Origin: an uncultured Pelagibacteraceae bacterium | Lineage (GTDB): Bacteria > Pseudomonadota > Alphaproteobacteria > Pelagibacterales > AG-422-B15 | Assembly (NCBI GenBank): GCA_902510025.1 | Contig: CABWZX010000005.1 | Location: forward strand, 1-38,900 | Length of the DNA: 38,900 bases | Direction of reading: 5' to 3' | Shown here: positions 1 to 9,605 of the stretch, piece by piece | How the letters are laid out: the number at the start of each line of letters is the position of its first letter | Numbering within the stretch: position 1 is the stretch's first letter | Made by a program: the position numbers and the translations under genes | The notes under the pieces: generated by a model | Databases searched by the model: none | Told to the model about the DNA's origin: nothing | The model's input: only the letters and a program-made list of their open reading frames with translations

Positions 1-501
1 AAAATAGTATTGCCTGGGGTTGGTGCATTTGCAGATTGTAAAAAATCGATTTTTGATATTCAAGGCATGTATGATTCTTTAGAAGAATCAGTCCTGTCTA
101 AAAAAATTCCATTTATGGGCATTTGTGTTGGGATGCAACTTCTAGCTGAAAAGGCAGAAGAATTTGGTACACATGAAGGTTTTGGATGGATACCTGGCTC
201 AGTGGTTAAAATTACTGAGGCAGAGGGGTATAAAATTCCACACATGGGCTGGAACGAGGTTGATTTTAAAGAAAATCCTTTATTTCTAGGTTTAGAACAA
301 AAAACAAACTTTTATTTTGTTCATAGTTATTATTTTGAGACAGCAAATTCTGAGGATACAGCCGCAACTACTAACTATCCCAACGTAATTACTGCAGCTG
401 TCAAAAAAGACAATATTTTTGGAACGCAATTCCACCCTGAGAAAAGCCATAATAGTGGCCAGGTCATCCTCACTAATTTTTTAAAGTGGGATAACAAATG
501 A
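1..501 (+). CDS. hisH: Imidazole glycerol phosphate synthase subunit HisH (5'-truncated by window edge)
   Basis: Reading frame is open to base 1 (KIVLPGVGAF...); glutamine amidotransferase motif GICVGMQLL and C-terminal FHPEKS; followed by hisA and hisF. Confidence 0.95.
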   Translation, partial: KIVLPGVGAFADCKKSIFDIQGMYDSLEESVLSKKIPFMGICVGMQLLAEKAEEFGTHEGFGWIPGSVVKITEAEGYKIPHMGWNEVDFKENPLFLGLEQKTNFYFVHSYYFETANSEDTAATTNYPNVITAAVKKDNIFGTQFHPEKSHNSGQVILTNFLKWDNK

Positions 502-1220
502 TCCTATTTCCTGCAATTGATTTAAAAGACGGCAAATGCGTCAGGCTTATACAAGGCGATTTTGAGCAATCAAAGGTATATAACGCATCTCCAGTTGATC
601 AGGCAAAATTATTTGAAGATTTAGGAATAGAATGGTTGCATTGTGTTGATCTTGATGGAGCTCTAGAAGGTGTATCAAAAAATATAAAATGTATTGAAGA
701 GATATGCGCTAAAACAAAACTAAAAATTCAATGCGGTGGCGGAATAAGAACAGAAGACCAAATAGTAAAATTATTAGACATCGGAATTTCAAATATAATT
801 CTTGGAACAGTGACTTTTGAAGATGCAGATTTTTTTACTAGTATGGTGAATAAATTTCCAAATTTAATTTCTATAGCTCTTGATATTAAAAATGATCAAG
901 TTGCAACGAAGGGATGGGTAGATGTTCGTAATATTGATCTAGATTCATTTTTAAATTCTATTAATGATATGAAAATTAATTCTATTATTTGTACCGATGT
1001 AATGAGAGATGGAATGAAAAAAGGCATCAATCATAAAATGTTAGAGAATATTATGAATAAGACAAATATTCCATGTGTTGCTTCGGGGGGTGTTTCTTCA
1101 GTAGATGACATTTCATTATTGAAAAAACAAAACTATAAATCATTAAAAGGGGCAATAGTTGGTAAAGCAATTTATGACAATGAATTTGATATTAAAAATG
1201 CTTTAGAGGTAATCGCATAA
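498..1220 (+). CDS. hisA: Phosphoribosylformimino-5-aminoimidazole carboxamide ribotide isomerase
   Basis: [22 protein letters not shown]..., [15 protein letters not shown] motifs; overlaps the hisH stop. Confidence 0.97.
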   Translation: MILFPAIDLKDGKCVRLIQGDFEQSKVYNASPVDQAKLFEDLGIEWLHCVDLDGALEGVSKNIKCIEEICAKTKLKIQCGGGIRTEDQIVKLLDIGISNIILGTVTFEDADFFTSMVNKFPNLISIALDIKNDQVATKGWVDVRNIDLDSFLNSINDMKINSIICTDVMRDGMKKGINHKMLENIMNKTNIPCVASGGVSSVDDISLLKKQNYKSLKGAIVGKAIYDNEFDIKNALEVIA

Positions 1221-1221
1221 C

Positions 1222-1980
1222 ATGTTGAAAAAAAGAATAATCCCGTGTTTAGATGTTGATAATGGTAGAGTTGTTAAGGGGGTTAACTTTGTAGATCTTG
1301 TTGATGCAGGTGATCCTGTGGAACAAGCAAAAATATACAACGCTGAGGGCGCAGATGAACTGTGTTTTTTAGATATCACGGCTTCAAGTGATAATAGAAA
1401 AACACTTCTGGACGTTGTTCAAAAAACTGCTGAGAACTGTTTTATTCCACTTACAGTTGGAGGAGGAGTTAGAACACTCGACGATATTGCAAAACTGTTA
1501 CATTCCGGGGCTGATAAGGTTTCTATTAATACGGCAGCTGTTCAGAATCGAAACTTAGTACGCGATGCTTCAAACAAATATGGCGCATCAACTATAGTTG
1601 TTGCTGTGGATGCAAAAAAAGTAAAAGACCAAAAGTGGCAAGTATTTACTCATGGAGGAAGAAAGGCCACAGATATTGATGTCATAGACTATTGCAATGA
1701 AATTGAAGAGCTTGGAGCTGGAGAAATTTTACTTACTTCTATGGATAGAGATGGAACAAAAACTGGATTTGATAATGATCTACTGCAGGCGATTACATCA
1801 AAACTTTGTATTCCAGTTATTGCTTCAGGTGGAGTTGGTAATCTTGAACATATGTATGATGGTGTTGCCATTGGAGGTGCAAGTGCATTATTAGCAGCTT
1901 CAATTTTTCACTTTGGAGAATACAGAATAGAAGATGTAAAAAGATATCTTGCTGATAAAAATATACCCGTTAGGATTTAG
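1222..1980 (+). CDS. hisF: Imidazole glycerol phosphate synthase subunit HisF
   Basis: [30 protein letters not shown]..., [18 protein letters not shown] motifs. Confidence 0.98.
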   Translation: MLKKRIIPCLDVDNGRVVKGVNFVDLVDAGDPVEQAKIYNAEGADELCFLDITASSDNRKTLLDVVQKTAENCFIPLTVGGGVRTLDDIAKLLHSGADKVSINTAAVQNRNLVRDASNKYGASTIVVAVDAKKVKDQKWQVFTHGGRKATDIDVIDYCNEIEELGAGEILLTSMDRDGTKTGFDNDLLQAITSKLCIPVIASGGVGNLEHMYDGVAIGGASALLAASIFHFGEYRIEDVKRYLADKNIPVRI

Positions 1981-1982
1981 TT

Positions 1983-2270
1983 ATGAAAGGTTATTGGATT
2001 GTAAAAGTTAATGTTTTAGACATGGAAAAGCAAAAAGAATATGCTTCTTATGCTGGTGAAGCTGTTAAAAAATTTGAAGGCAAGTTTTTAGTTCGAGGAG
2101 GGGAGCAGTCCACAAAAGAAGGAAAAGAATATCAAAGAAATGTAGTTGTTGAATTCCCATCTTACGAACAGGCTAAAAGCGCATATGAAAGCAATGAATA
2201 TCAATCTGCAAAAAAAATTTTGGGAAATAATAAAGATAGAATTTTTGCGATTGTGGAAGGCACTCAATAA
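1983..2270 (+). CDS. DUF1330 family protein
   Basis: 95 aa; MKGYWIVKVNVLDMEKQKEYASYAGEAV...RGGEQ... is typical of DUF1330 small dimeric alpha/beta proteins; lies between hisF and hisE. Confidence 0.8.
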   Translation: MKGYWIVKVNVLDMEKQKEYASYAGEAVKKFEGKFLVRGGEQSTKEGKEYQRNVVVEFPSYEQAKSAYESNEYQSAKKILGNNKDRIFAIVEGTQ

Positions 2271-2578
2271 TGAGCAATAAAGTAGAAGTTTTAGTGAGGT
2301 TATTTGAGACTATAGAAAAAAGATCAAATGATGATCCGAGTCAGTCTTACACTGCACAACTCTTATCTGAAGGAAAAGAAAAATGTATTGCGAAACTAAA
2401 AGAAGAATCTTTAGAAACAGTAGAAGCAGCTGAGAAAGATGAAGTTTCTCAAATTATATACGAATCTGCTGATCTGATTTATCATTTATTAGTTTTATGG
2501 AAAAAGTTTGATTTAACCCCTGATCAAATTTATACAGAATTAGAAAATAGGGAAGGTAAGACAGGAATTAGAAAATAG
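2270..2578 (+). CDS. hisE: Phosphoribosyl-ATP pyrophosphohydrolase
   Basis: LFETIEKRSNDDPSQSYTAQLL...KEESLETVEAA...ESADLIYHLLVLW; TAATG overlap with the upstream ORF. Confidence 0.95.
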   Translation: MSNKVEVLVRLFETIEKRSNDDPSQSYTAQLLSEGKEKCIAKLKEESLETVEAAEKDEVSQIIYESADLIYHLLVLWKKFDLTPDQIYTELENREGKTGIRK

Positions 2579-2952
2579 TGAGTTACGATAAAGAAAATAT
2601 TTTTGCAAAAATCATAAGAGGAGAAATTCCTTGCGATAAAATTTACGAAGATGATTATGCATTATCTTTTGAGGATATAAGGCCACAAGCTCCTTCACAC
2701 GCACTCATTATTCCAAAAGGAGAATACATCGATATTAATGATTTTAGTGCCAATGCTTCTGATGAAGAAATAGTAGGATTTAATCGAGCAGTTTCAATAG
2801 TTGCTGACAAGCTTGGTATTAGTGAGCAGTCTGGAGGTAATGGTTATAGGCTGATTACTAATGCAGGCAAAGATTCACACCAAGAAGTACCACATTTGCA
2901 TTTTCACTTACTAGCTGGAAGACCTTTAGGTCCAATGGTTTTTCCAGAGTAA
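2578..2952 (+). CDS. hinT: HIT family (HinT-like) nucleotide hydrolase, GTG start
   Basis: NIFAKIIRGEIPCDKIYED...HLHFHLLAGRPLG contains the HxHxH histidine triad; TAGTG overlap with hisE. Confidence 0.93.
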   Translation: MSYDKENIFAKIIRGEIPCDKIYEDDYALSFEDIRPQAPSHALIIPKGEYIDINDFSANASDEEIVGFNRAVSIVADKLGISEQSGGNGYRLITNAGKDSHQEVPHLHFHLLAGRPLGPMVFPE

Positions 2953-2974
2953 CCAAAATATACATAGGTCAAAT

Positions 2975-3436
2975 ATGATGGATAATATTTCAGATAGCGA
3001 TTTGATAGAGCTATTTAATAAAAACCAACTTTTTCGTTTATTTAATTTAACTGTTTTAGAAGTAAATACAAAAGAAGGTACAATCAAAGTTGAATTTGAT
3101 GTCGATGAAAAATTTTGTAATCCAGCAGGAGATGTACAAGGTGGAATAGTTAGTGGCATGGTTGATGACGCTACAGCACTTGCATTTATTTTTCAAAATA
3201 AGTTTAGAAAAAGGCCTCCAACAATAGAACTGAAAACAAATTTTTTATATCCGACCAAACCTGGGAAAGTTATTGGATATGGTAATGTTGTGAAGTCAGG
3301 AAAAAATATTGTTTTTCTTGAAGGTAGCTTAGAACAAAATAATAAAACAGTTGTAACGGCTTCATCAACATGCGTAATTGCTGATATGCCACAGATTAAT
3401 TTTAAAAAAATGATAGGAGATACAAATGCAAAATAA
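2975..3436 (+). CDS. PaaI-like hotdog-fold thioesterase
   Basis: FCNPAGDVQGGIVSGMVDDATALA...RPPTIELKTNFLYP hotdog signature. Confidence 0.85.
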   Translation: MMDNISDSDLIELFNKNQLFRLFNLTVLEVNTKEGTIKVEFDVDEKFCNPAGDVQGGIVSGMVDDATALAFIFQNKFRKRPPTIELKTNFLYPTKPGKVIGYGNVVKSGKNIVFLEGSLEQNNKTVVTASSTCVIADMPQINFKKMIGDTNAK

Positions 3437-4439
3437 ACAATGGATACTTTCTAGTTTTCCAAAAGGAGATATACAAGACGGAGATCTAGTGCTGCAAGAA
3501 AATGAATTAAGTGAACTAAAAGACAATGAAATTCTTATTAGAAATATTTATTTATCTTTAGATCCAGCTAACCGCGGTTGGATGAGTGGCCAAGCATCTT
3601 ACGTTGATGCTATGCAAATAGGCGATGTTATGCGTGGGGGCACAATTGGTATTATAGAAGACTCAAAAAACGAAAAATTTAAAAAAGGCGAAATTGTTAA
3701 TTGTATGGGAGGTTGGCAAGAATATCTCATTAGTGATGGCAAAGGTGTAAGAGTAATTCCACAAAATACCGGATTTCCATTAGATAGCTTTATGAGTGTT
3801 TTAGGTATGACTGGAATGACAGCATACTTTGGGTTACTAGATATCACTGATCCTAAAGAAGGAGAAACGTTAGTAGTTTCTGCAGCTGCAGGAGCTGTGG
3901 GTTCAATTGTATGTCAAATAGGAAAAATTAAAGGGTGTAAAGTCGTTGGAATTGCTGGTTCAGATGAAAAATGTGAATGGTTAACAAAAAATTTAAAGCT
4001 TGATGGTGCAATTAATCATAAAACTGAAAATGTAAGAAAAAGATTAAAGGAACTATGCCCTGATGGAATTGATATTTATTTTGAAAATGTGGGAGGTCCT
4101 ATTACTGAAGCAGTTTTAACAAGAATGAATATCAAGGGACGCATTAGCTTATGTGGATTAATTTCAGGATACAATGCTGAATCATTAGTTCCAGGACCTG
4201 CCTGGGGGAATCTACTAATTAAAAGAATTAAATTACAAGGATTTATTATTTTTGATTACTACAAGCGAATGATGGAGTCTTTTATGGACCTTAGTCAATG
4301 GATAAAAGAAGGAAAGATTCAATATAAGAATGATATAGTTCCAGGATTAGAAAATGCATCTACATCGATTAAGAAACTATTTTCTGGAGAGAATAAGGGT
4401 AAGCTAATAATTCAAGTTTCTGAAGATCCCACAAGTTAA
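3426..4439 (+). CDS. NADP-dependent MDR-family oxidoreductase (CurA/leukotriene B4 dehydrogenase-like)
   Basis: LSLDPANRGWM, VSAAAGAVGSIVCQIGKIKGCKVVGIAGSDEKC, YFENVGGPI motifs. Confidence 0.9.
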   Translation: MQNKQWILSSFPKGDIQDGDLVLQENELSELKDNEILIRNIYLSLDPANRGWMSGQASYVDAMQIGDVMRGGTIGIIEDSKNEKFKKGEIVNCMGGWQEYLISDGKGVRVIPQNTGFPLDSFMSVLGMTGMTAYFGLLDITDPKEGETLVVSAAAGAVGSIVCQIGKIKGCKVVGIAGSDEKCEWLTKNLKLDGAINHKTENVRKRLKELCPDGIDIYFENVGGPITEAVLTRMNIKGRISLCGLISGYNAESLVPGPAWGNLLIKRIKLQGFIIFDYYKRMMESFMDLSQWIKEGKIQYKNDIVPGLENASTSIKKLFSGENKGKLIIQVSEDPTS

Positions 4440-4441
4440 AT

Positions 4442-5194
4442 TTATTGAGGGTAAAAAATAAAATTAAATAGGTAGCTATCATTATTGGTAGGATTACGAT
4501 GAAATTTATTTAAATCTATCTCTTTAATTTGGATAATTTTTTTATTCATTAAAACACAGCACTTGTAGCCCAATTTTTCTACAGAAGATATCTGATCTTC
4601 TATGGGAATTTGATTATGCTTTTCCTCCATCTCAATCACCATTGTAGGTTTAAATTTGTTTATTGTTTCTTGAGCTCCTTCAATAACCTCATGTTCATGA
4701 CCTTCAACATCAATTTTAATAAAATCAACATCTAAGAAATTATATTCATCTAAACATTTAGCTTCTATAGATATGCTTTTATGTTCACCTTGTACTTTGA
4801 TTGAACTTAAAGATGCTCCTTGATTTGAAAACCCTTTACTCCCCTTAGGTATGAGTAAATCTACTGATCCGGATTTATTTGAAAGAGCGATGTTATAACT
4901 GTTTACATTTTTAATTTTTATATTTTTTAAAGCATTAAAAATTTTTGGATTTGGTTCAAATGATTCTACTTGTTTGGCGTATTTTGATAACCAGTAGCTC
5001 CACACTCCAACATTTGCACCAATATCTATTGCTCTATTGCAATTAACTAATAAGTTTGGAATTATTTTTATTTCCTTTTCGCCTTTTCTTTTTTCACGCC
5101 AGGCCCTCTCCCTTATTCTTAGCCAGTCAGGAACAATAAAATCCCTAACCTTTTCCTCAAGGGTTTTTGGAGGAATCCATTCTTCATTTCCCAT
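4442..5194 (-). CDS. FkbM family methyltransferase
   Basis: AIDIGANVGVWSYWLSKYAKQVESFEPNP...DFIKIDVEGHEHEVIEGA. Confidence 0.9.
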   Translation of the reverse strand: MGNEEWIPPKTLEEKVRDFIVPDWLRIRERAWREKRKGEKEIKIIPNLLVNCNRAIDIGANVGVWSYWLSKYAKQVESFEPNPKIFNALKNIKIKNVNSYNIALSNKSGSVDLLIPKGSKGFSNQGASLSSIKVQGEHKSISIEAKCLDEYNFLDVDFIKIDVEGHEHEVIEGAQETINKFKPTMVIEMEEKHNQIPIEDQISSVEKLGYKCCVLMNKKIIQIKEIDLNKFHRNPTNNDSYLFNFIFYPQ

Positions 5195-5200
5195 CTTAAT

Positions 5201-6154
5201 TTATAATCGTGCACCGTACTTTTGAATAATTTGAGATGCCAATTTTACACCTTTGTTACCGCATTCTTGAAGAGTCTTATTATTGATATACTCTAATAAA
5301 AATCCCGCAGCAAAAATATCCCCAGCTCCTGTTGTATCGACAAGTTTTTCAATTTTTTCTGGTTCAATCGTAATAGATTCATTATTCAATATTATTTGTG
5401 CTCCATTTTCACCACGAGTTATTGCAAAAATTTTATTAAGACTCTTCATTTGATCAATTGCTGCATTTAAATTTTCAACTTCGAAGAGTGCTTTAGCTTC
5501 TTCCTCATTTGCAAAAACTATATCTGCATCATCTTCAACAAGTTTTCTAAAACTTTCCCTAAATCTTTCAATACAGAACACATCAGAAACACTAAATGCT
5601 ACCTTTTTTCCATTATTCTTAGCACACTCTGTTGCTTTTTTAATCGCAATTTGAGCATCGTCTAAATCCCATAAATACCCTTCAAGATATGTAATGCTAG
5701 AATTTTTTATGACTTCTTCATTAATATCTTGTGAATTTAATTTTTGAGATATGCCAAGGTAAGTACTCATTGTCCTCTGTGCGTCAGGAGAAACCATTAC
5801 TACACACCTGCCTGTTTCTGCTTCATCGGATTGAGGAGTATTTGCGAAGTGAACTTGTTCCTTTGTTAAACCTTCAACAAACTTATCACCCATTTCATCT
5901 TTGCCGACTTTTCCAATAAATGCAGTTTTAATTTTATTCTGCGCAAGACAAACAATAGAATTTGCTACAGATCCGCCAGATACAGTTGTTTTAATTTCCA
6001 AGTTGTTAGAAATTTTTTTTACACTTTCTAGATCAACCAAGGACATTAATCCTTTTCTAATATCATGTTCTACTAAATATTGATCATCAATGTCAGCGAT
6101 AACATCAACTATTGAATTTCCTATTCCGACTATATCAAAATTTTTATCTACCAT
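5201..6154 (-). CDS. PfkB family carbohydrate/nucleoside kinase (adenosine kinase-like)
   Basis: DIVGIGNSIVDVIADIDD..., GGSVANS, DTTGAGDIFAAGFL. Start set at the internal Met (MVDKNFD), which overlaps the SDR stop by only 7 bp. Confidence 0.9.
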   Translation of the reverse strand: MVDKNFDIVGIGNSIVDVIADIDDQYLVEHDIRKGLMSLVDLESVKKISNNLEIKTTVSGGSVANSIVCLAQNKIKTAFIGKVGKDEMGDKFVEGLTKEQVHFANTPQSDEAETGRCVVMVSPDAQRTMSTYLGISQKLNSQDINEEVIKNSSITYLEGYLWDLDDAQIAIKKATECAKNNGKKVAFSVSDVFCIERFRESFRKLVEDDADIVFANEEEAKALFEVENLNAAIDQMKSLNKIFAITRGENGAQIILNNESITIEPEKIEKLVDTTGAGDIFAAGFLLEYINNKTLQECGNKGVKLASQIIQKYGARL

Positions 6155-6876
6155 TTTTCTACCCAAGGTCTTAAGTCTAATTCCTGTGTCCAAGCATTTC
6201 TCGGTTGTTTATGAAGCATAATATAATTTTTTGCAATGTCATCAGGATTCATAAGACCGTCTATTTTCTTTTTTTCTTTAACATAATCTGGAAAAAGTTT
6301 TTGTATCCAAGGAGTGTCTATTGCACCATCAATGATAACATGGGCCACATGGATTCCTTTGGGACCTAGTTCTCTAGCCATGCTTTGCGCTAAAGCTCTT
6401 TTAGCGTGTTTTGCACCAGCAAAAGCTGCAAAGCCATCACCACCTCTTACACTTGCAGTTGCACCAGTAAAAATAATTGTACCTTTTTTTCTAGGGATCA
6501 TCTTTTTAGCAACTTCTCTACCCATCAAAAATGCTCCAAAAGCAGCCATTTCCCAAACTTTATAGTATTTTTGTGATGTTGTTTCTTTAATTCCAAATCT
6601 GATATTTGCACCTATATTGTATACTGCCACTTCAATCTCACCAATTTCATTTTCAATCTTATTAATTAAATTAGTTACATCTTCTTCTTTGCGTGCATCT
6701 AAAGAAAATGGGTGACAAATACCACCAAAGTCTTCTATCTCTTTTTTTAATGTAGTAAGTTCTTCACCTGATCGTCTTGCTACAACTGCTGTTAAGCCTT
6801 CTTTAGCAAAACCTCTTGCAACTGCCGATCCTAGGCTAGTCCCTACTCCTATCACTAAAGCTACTTTTTTTGTCAT
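6148..6876 (-). CDS. Short-chain dehydrogenase/reductase (SDR) family protein with atypical active site
   Basis: Rossmann start VALVIGVGTSLGSAVARGFA; YNIGAN; GTIIFTGATAS; FAGAK in place of YxxxK. Confidence 0.88.
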   Translation of the reverse strand: MTKKVALVIGVGTSLGSAVARGFAKEGLTAVVARRSGEELTTLKKEIEDFGGICHPFSLDARKEEDVTNLINKIENEIGEIEVAVYNIGANIRFGIKETTSQKYYKVWEMAAFGAFLMGREVAKKMIPRKKGTIIFTGATASVRGGDGFAAFAGAKHAKRALAQSMARELGPKGIHVAHVIIDGAIDTPWIQKLFPDYVKEKKKIDGLMNPDDIAKNYIMLHKQPRNAWTQELDLRPWVEKW

Positions 6877-6942
6877 TTTTATTTATATATTTATAAAATT
6901 CTATCAGTTTGAATTGATCACTCAAAGACAATTAATACTAAA

Positions 6943-7596
6943 CTACGCTTTTTTTGTTTTAATTGGAGACTTTCGATTTGGATAGCAGGTTTTACAAATT
7001 TTACACTCTATGCCATAACAACTTCTTGCGGTACAAAATTCCCTTCCATAATAAATTATCTGTAAATGAAGTTTGTTCCATGATTTTTTAGGAAATAACA
7101 ATTTTAAATCTTTTTCAGTTTGCTTAACATTTTTTCCACTAGTTAAACCCCATCTTTGAGCTAAACGATGTATATGAGTATCAACCGGAAATGCTGGATG
7201 ACCAAATCCCTGTGACATTACCACACTTGCAGTCTTATGACCTACGCCTGGTAATTTTTCAAGTTCTTCAAAATTTTCAGGTACATTTCCATTAAATTTT
7301 TTTACAAGAATTTTAGACAAATTAGAAATTGCTTTTGATTTTTGAGGGGCCAAGCCACAAGGTCGTACTATGCTATATATGGTTTTCACAGGAATTTTTT
7401 TCATTTTAATTGGATTGTTTGCTTTTGCAAAAAGCGATGGTGTTATTTTATTTACTCTATCATCAGTGCATTGTGCACTTAATAAGACTGCAATTAGTAA
7501 TTCAAATTGATTTTTATGTTTAAGTGGAATTGGGACTTTGGGATATTTATGATTTAAAATTTTTAGAACTGAACTTGCTCGCTCATTTTTATTCAT
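6943..7596 (-). CDS. nth: Endonuclease III
   Basis: LLSAQCTDDRVNKITPSLF; helix-hairpin-helix LPGVGHKTASVV; VDTHIHRLAQRWGL; FeS cysteines C..C.IC..C. Confidence 0.96.
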   Translation of the reverse strand: MNKNERASSVLKILNHKYPKVPIPLKHKNQFELLIAVLLSAQCTDDRVNKITPSLFAKANNPIKMKKIPVKTIYSIVRPCGLAPQKSKAISNLSKILVKKFNGNVPENFEELEKLPGVGHKTASVVMSQGFGHPAFPVDTHIHRLAQRWGLTSGKNVKQTEKDLKLLFPKKSWNKLHLQIIYYGREFCTARSCYGIECKICKTCYPNRKSPIKTKKA

Positions 7597-7605
7597 TGAA
7601 TTTTT

Positions 7606-8412
7606 TTAAAGACCTAAAACATCAACCATAGAAAATAATCCAGGTTTTTTACCCTGCCCCCATTTAACTGCATAAATTGCTCCTGAAGCAAAAATTCCGC
7701 GATCATTTGCCTTATGTTGAAGATTAATTGTTTCATCGGCACTACAAAAAATTACTTCATGATTTCCAACTGTTTCACCTTTTCTAAATGAAGAAAAAAC
7801 TATTTTATTTTTTGCTTCTTTTCCTTTTGTATTGAGACGGCTTATTTTTTTTACCTTATCTAGTTTAAGATTTCTTCCTTTCGCAGCAGCGCCACCCAAC
7901 ATAAGAGCTGTTCCAGAGGGAGCATCGATTTTATGTTTATGATGTTCTTCATTAATTTGAATATTGAATGACGCATCAAGTTTTGATGCAGCCTGTTTTA
8001 CAAGGGTTTCCAGTAAATTAACTCCTAAACTCATATTGCCTGATTTAATAATTGTTGCATGTTTAGAGGCATATTCAATTTTTTTTAACTGTTTATTTGA
8101 TAAACCAGTTGTTCCTATAACATGCACTATTCTTGCTTGGGCAGCATATTTTGAATGATCTACAGTTGCATGAGGAAGTGTAAAGTCAATAACAGCGTCA
8201 GTATTTGCAAATAAATCAATGATGTTGTCAGAAATTTTAATACCTACATTTTTTGTTTTTAAAATTTTTCCTATATCTTGCCCTAAATTTCTGTGTCCTG
8301 AAACTTCTAAGGCACCAACAAGTTTTAATCCTTTGTCACTTAAGACTTTTTTAATAATTGTTTGCCCCATACGTCCTGAAGCGCCGGTGACAACAACTTT
8401 AATTTTTTTCAT
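7606..8412 (-). CDS. dapB: 4-hydroxy-tetrahydrodipicolinate reductase
   Basis: VVVTGASGRMGQTIIK; VIGTTG; EEHHKHKIDAPSGTAL. Confidence 0.97.
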   Translation of the reverse strand: MKKIKVVVTGASGRMGQTIIKKVLSDKGLKLVGALEVSGHRNLGQDIGKILKTKNVGIKISDNIIDLFANTDAVIDFTLPHATVDHSKYAAQARIVHVIGTTGLSNKQLKKIEYASKHATIIKSGNMSLGVNLLETLVKQAASKLDASFNIQINEEHHKHKIDAPSGTALMLGGAAAKGRNLKLDKVKKISRLNTKGKEAKNKIVFSSFRKGETVGNHEVIFCSADETINLQHKANDRGIFASGAIYAVKWGQGKKPGLFSMVDVLGL

Positions 8413-8438
8413 TTTTCTAAGATAGATTAATTAATAGT

Positions 8439-8462
8439 AAAAAGTAAGTATTATTACTTTTT
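8439..8462 (-). terminator. Weak terminator-like hairpin at dnaJ 3' end
   Basis: Sense to dnaJ: AAAAAGTAA-taatac-TTACTTTTT, 9-bp arms with 6-nt loop, covering the TAA stop. Only one G-C pair, so low stability. Confidence 0.3.
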
Positions 8463-9593
8463 AGATTTCCAAAATTCTTTAGCTTTACTGAAAAAAGCTG
8501 CACTTAATGGAGTTTCTTTCTCACTACTAATCTCTTGAAATGATTTTAGAATATCTGTTTGCTTTTTATTTAAGTTTGTAGGAGTTTCTACTTTAGCTTG
8601 AATATATAAGTCACCGAAATGTCCTCCACGAACATGTGGCATACCTTTCGATTTTAATCGAAACTGATCACCCGATTGGGTTCCCTGTGGAATCTTAAGT
8701 CTTGCTTTTCCTCCATCAATTGTAGGAACATCTATTGAACCTCCAATTGCGGCATCAACCATTGCAATAGGGATTTCAGCAAATAAATTTTCATCTTCTC
8801 TTGCAAAAATATTATGTTCATTAACATTAACAAATATATATAAATCCCCTTGTTGACCCCCATTAGGTCCTGCCTCACCTTCACCTGAAAGCCTAATTCT
8901 AGAACCATCATCCACACCTTGGGGTATTTTTACCATAAGACTTTTTGATTTTTGAATTCTACCCGATCCTCTGCATGGACTGCAGGGATTAGATATCATG
9001 GAACCAGATCCTTGGCATTGAGGACATGTTTGTTGAATGGAAAAAAATCCTTGCTGTGACCTTACTTGACCCTGTCCTGCACACATTTGACATGTAACAG
9101 GCTGACTGCCTTTAGCTGCTCCTGAACCAGAACAATCTTCACATCTAATCTGAGTAGGAATTTTGACTTTATATTTTTTGCCTTCATAAGCCTCTTCGAG
9201 TGAGACACTTATATCGTATCTTAAGTCTGACCCACGATTACTGGCTTTTCTTCTCCTGCCTCCACCACCAAAGAAAGATGAATCACCAAAAAAGTCATCA
9301 AAAATATCTTGGAAGGCTGATGATGAAAAATCAAATCCAAATCCACCACCTTGACCTCCAGCACTACCATCAACAGCAGCATGACCAAATTGATCATAAG
9401 CTGATCTTTTTTCTGAATCTTGAAGAATTGCGTAAGCTTCACTTGCTTCTTTAAATTTTGTTTCTGCCTCGGCATCACCTTGATTGCGATCAGGGTGATA
9501 TTGCATAGCAAGCTTTCTATACGCTTTTTTTATTTCTGATTCATTTGCGGATTTTGAAATTCCAAGAACTTCGTAATAATCTCTTTTTGACAT
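8454..9593 (-). CDS. dnaJ: Chaperone DnaJ
   Basis: J domain [34 protein letters not shown]; four CxxCxGxG zinc repeats. Confidence 0.98.
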   Translation of the reverse strand: MSKRDYYEVLGISKSANESEIKKAYRKLAMQYHPDRNQGDAEAETKFKEASEAYAILQDSEKRSAYDQFGHAAVDGSAGGQGGGFGFDFSSSAFQDIFDDFFGDSSFFGGGGRRRKASNRGSDLRYDISVSLEEAYEGKKYKVKIPTQIRCEDCSGSGAAKGSQPVTCQMCAGQGQVRSQQGFFSIQQTCPQCQGSGSMISNPCSPCRGSGRIQKSKSLMVKIPQGVDDGSRIRLSGEGEAGPNGGQQGDLYIFVNVNEHNIFAREDENLFAEIPIAMVDAAIGGSIDVPTIDGGKARLKIPQGTQSGDQFRLKSKGMPHVRGGHFGDLYIQAKVETPTNLNKKQTDILKSFQEISSEKETPLSAAFFSKAKEFWKSKK

Positions 9594-9605
9594 AAGCTTT
9601 CCTGC

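Noticed and set aside
6877-6942. TTGAATTGATCACTCAA resembling an FNR/CRP-type dyad upstream of nth/SDR
   Set aside because: Only 4-bp arms match symmetrically and it sits downstream of nth rather than at a clear promoter.
9200-9511. ORFs on both strands inside dnaJ (9200-9454 +, 9221-9511 -)
   Set aside because: Out-of-frame shadows of the Gly-rich dnaJ region with no recognisable domain or RBS; low-complexity translations.
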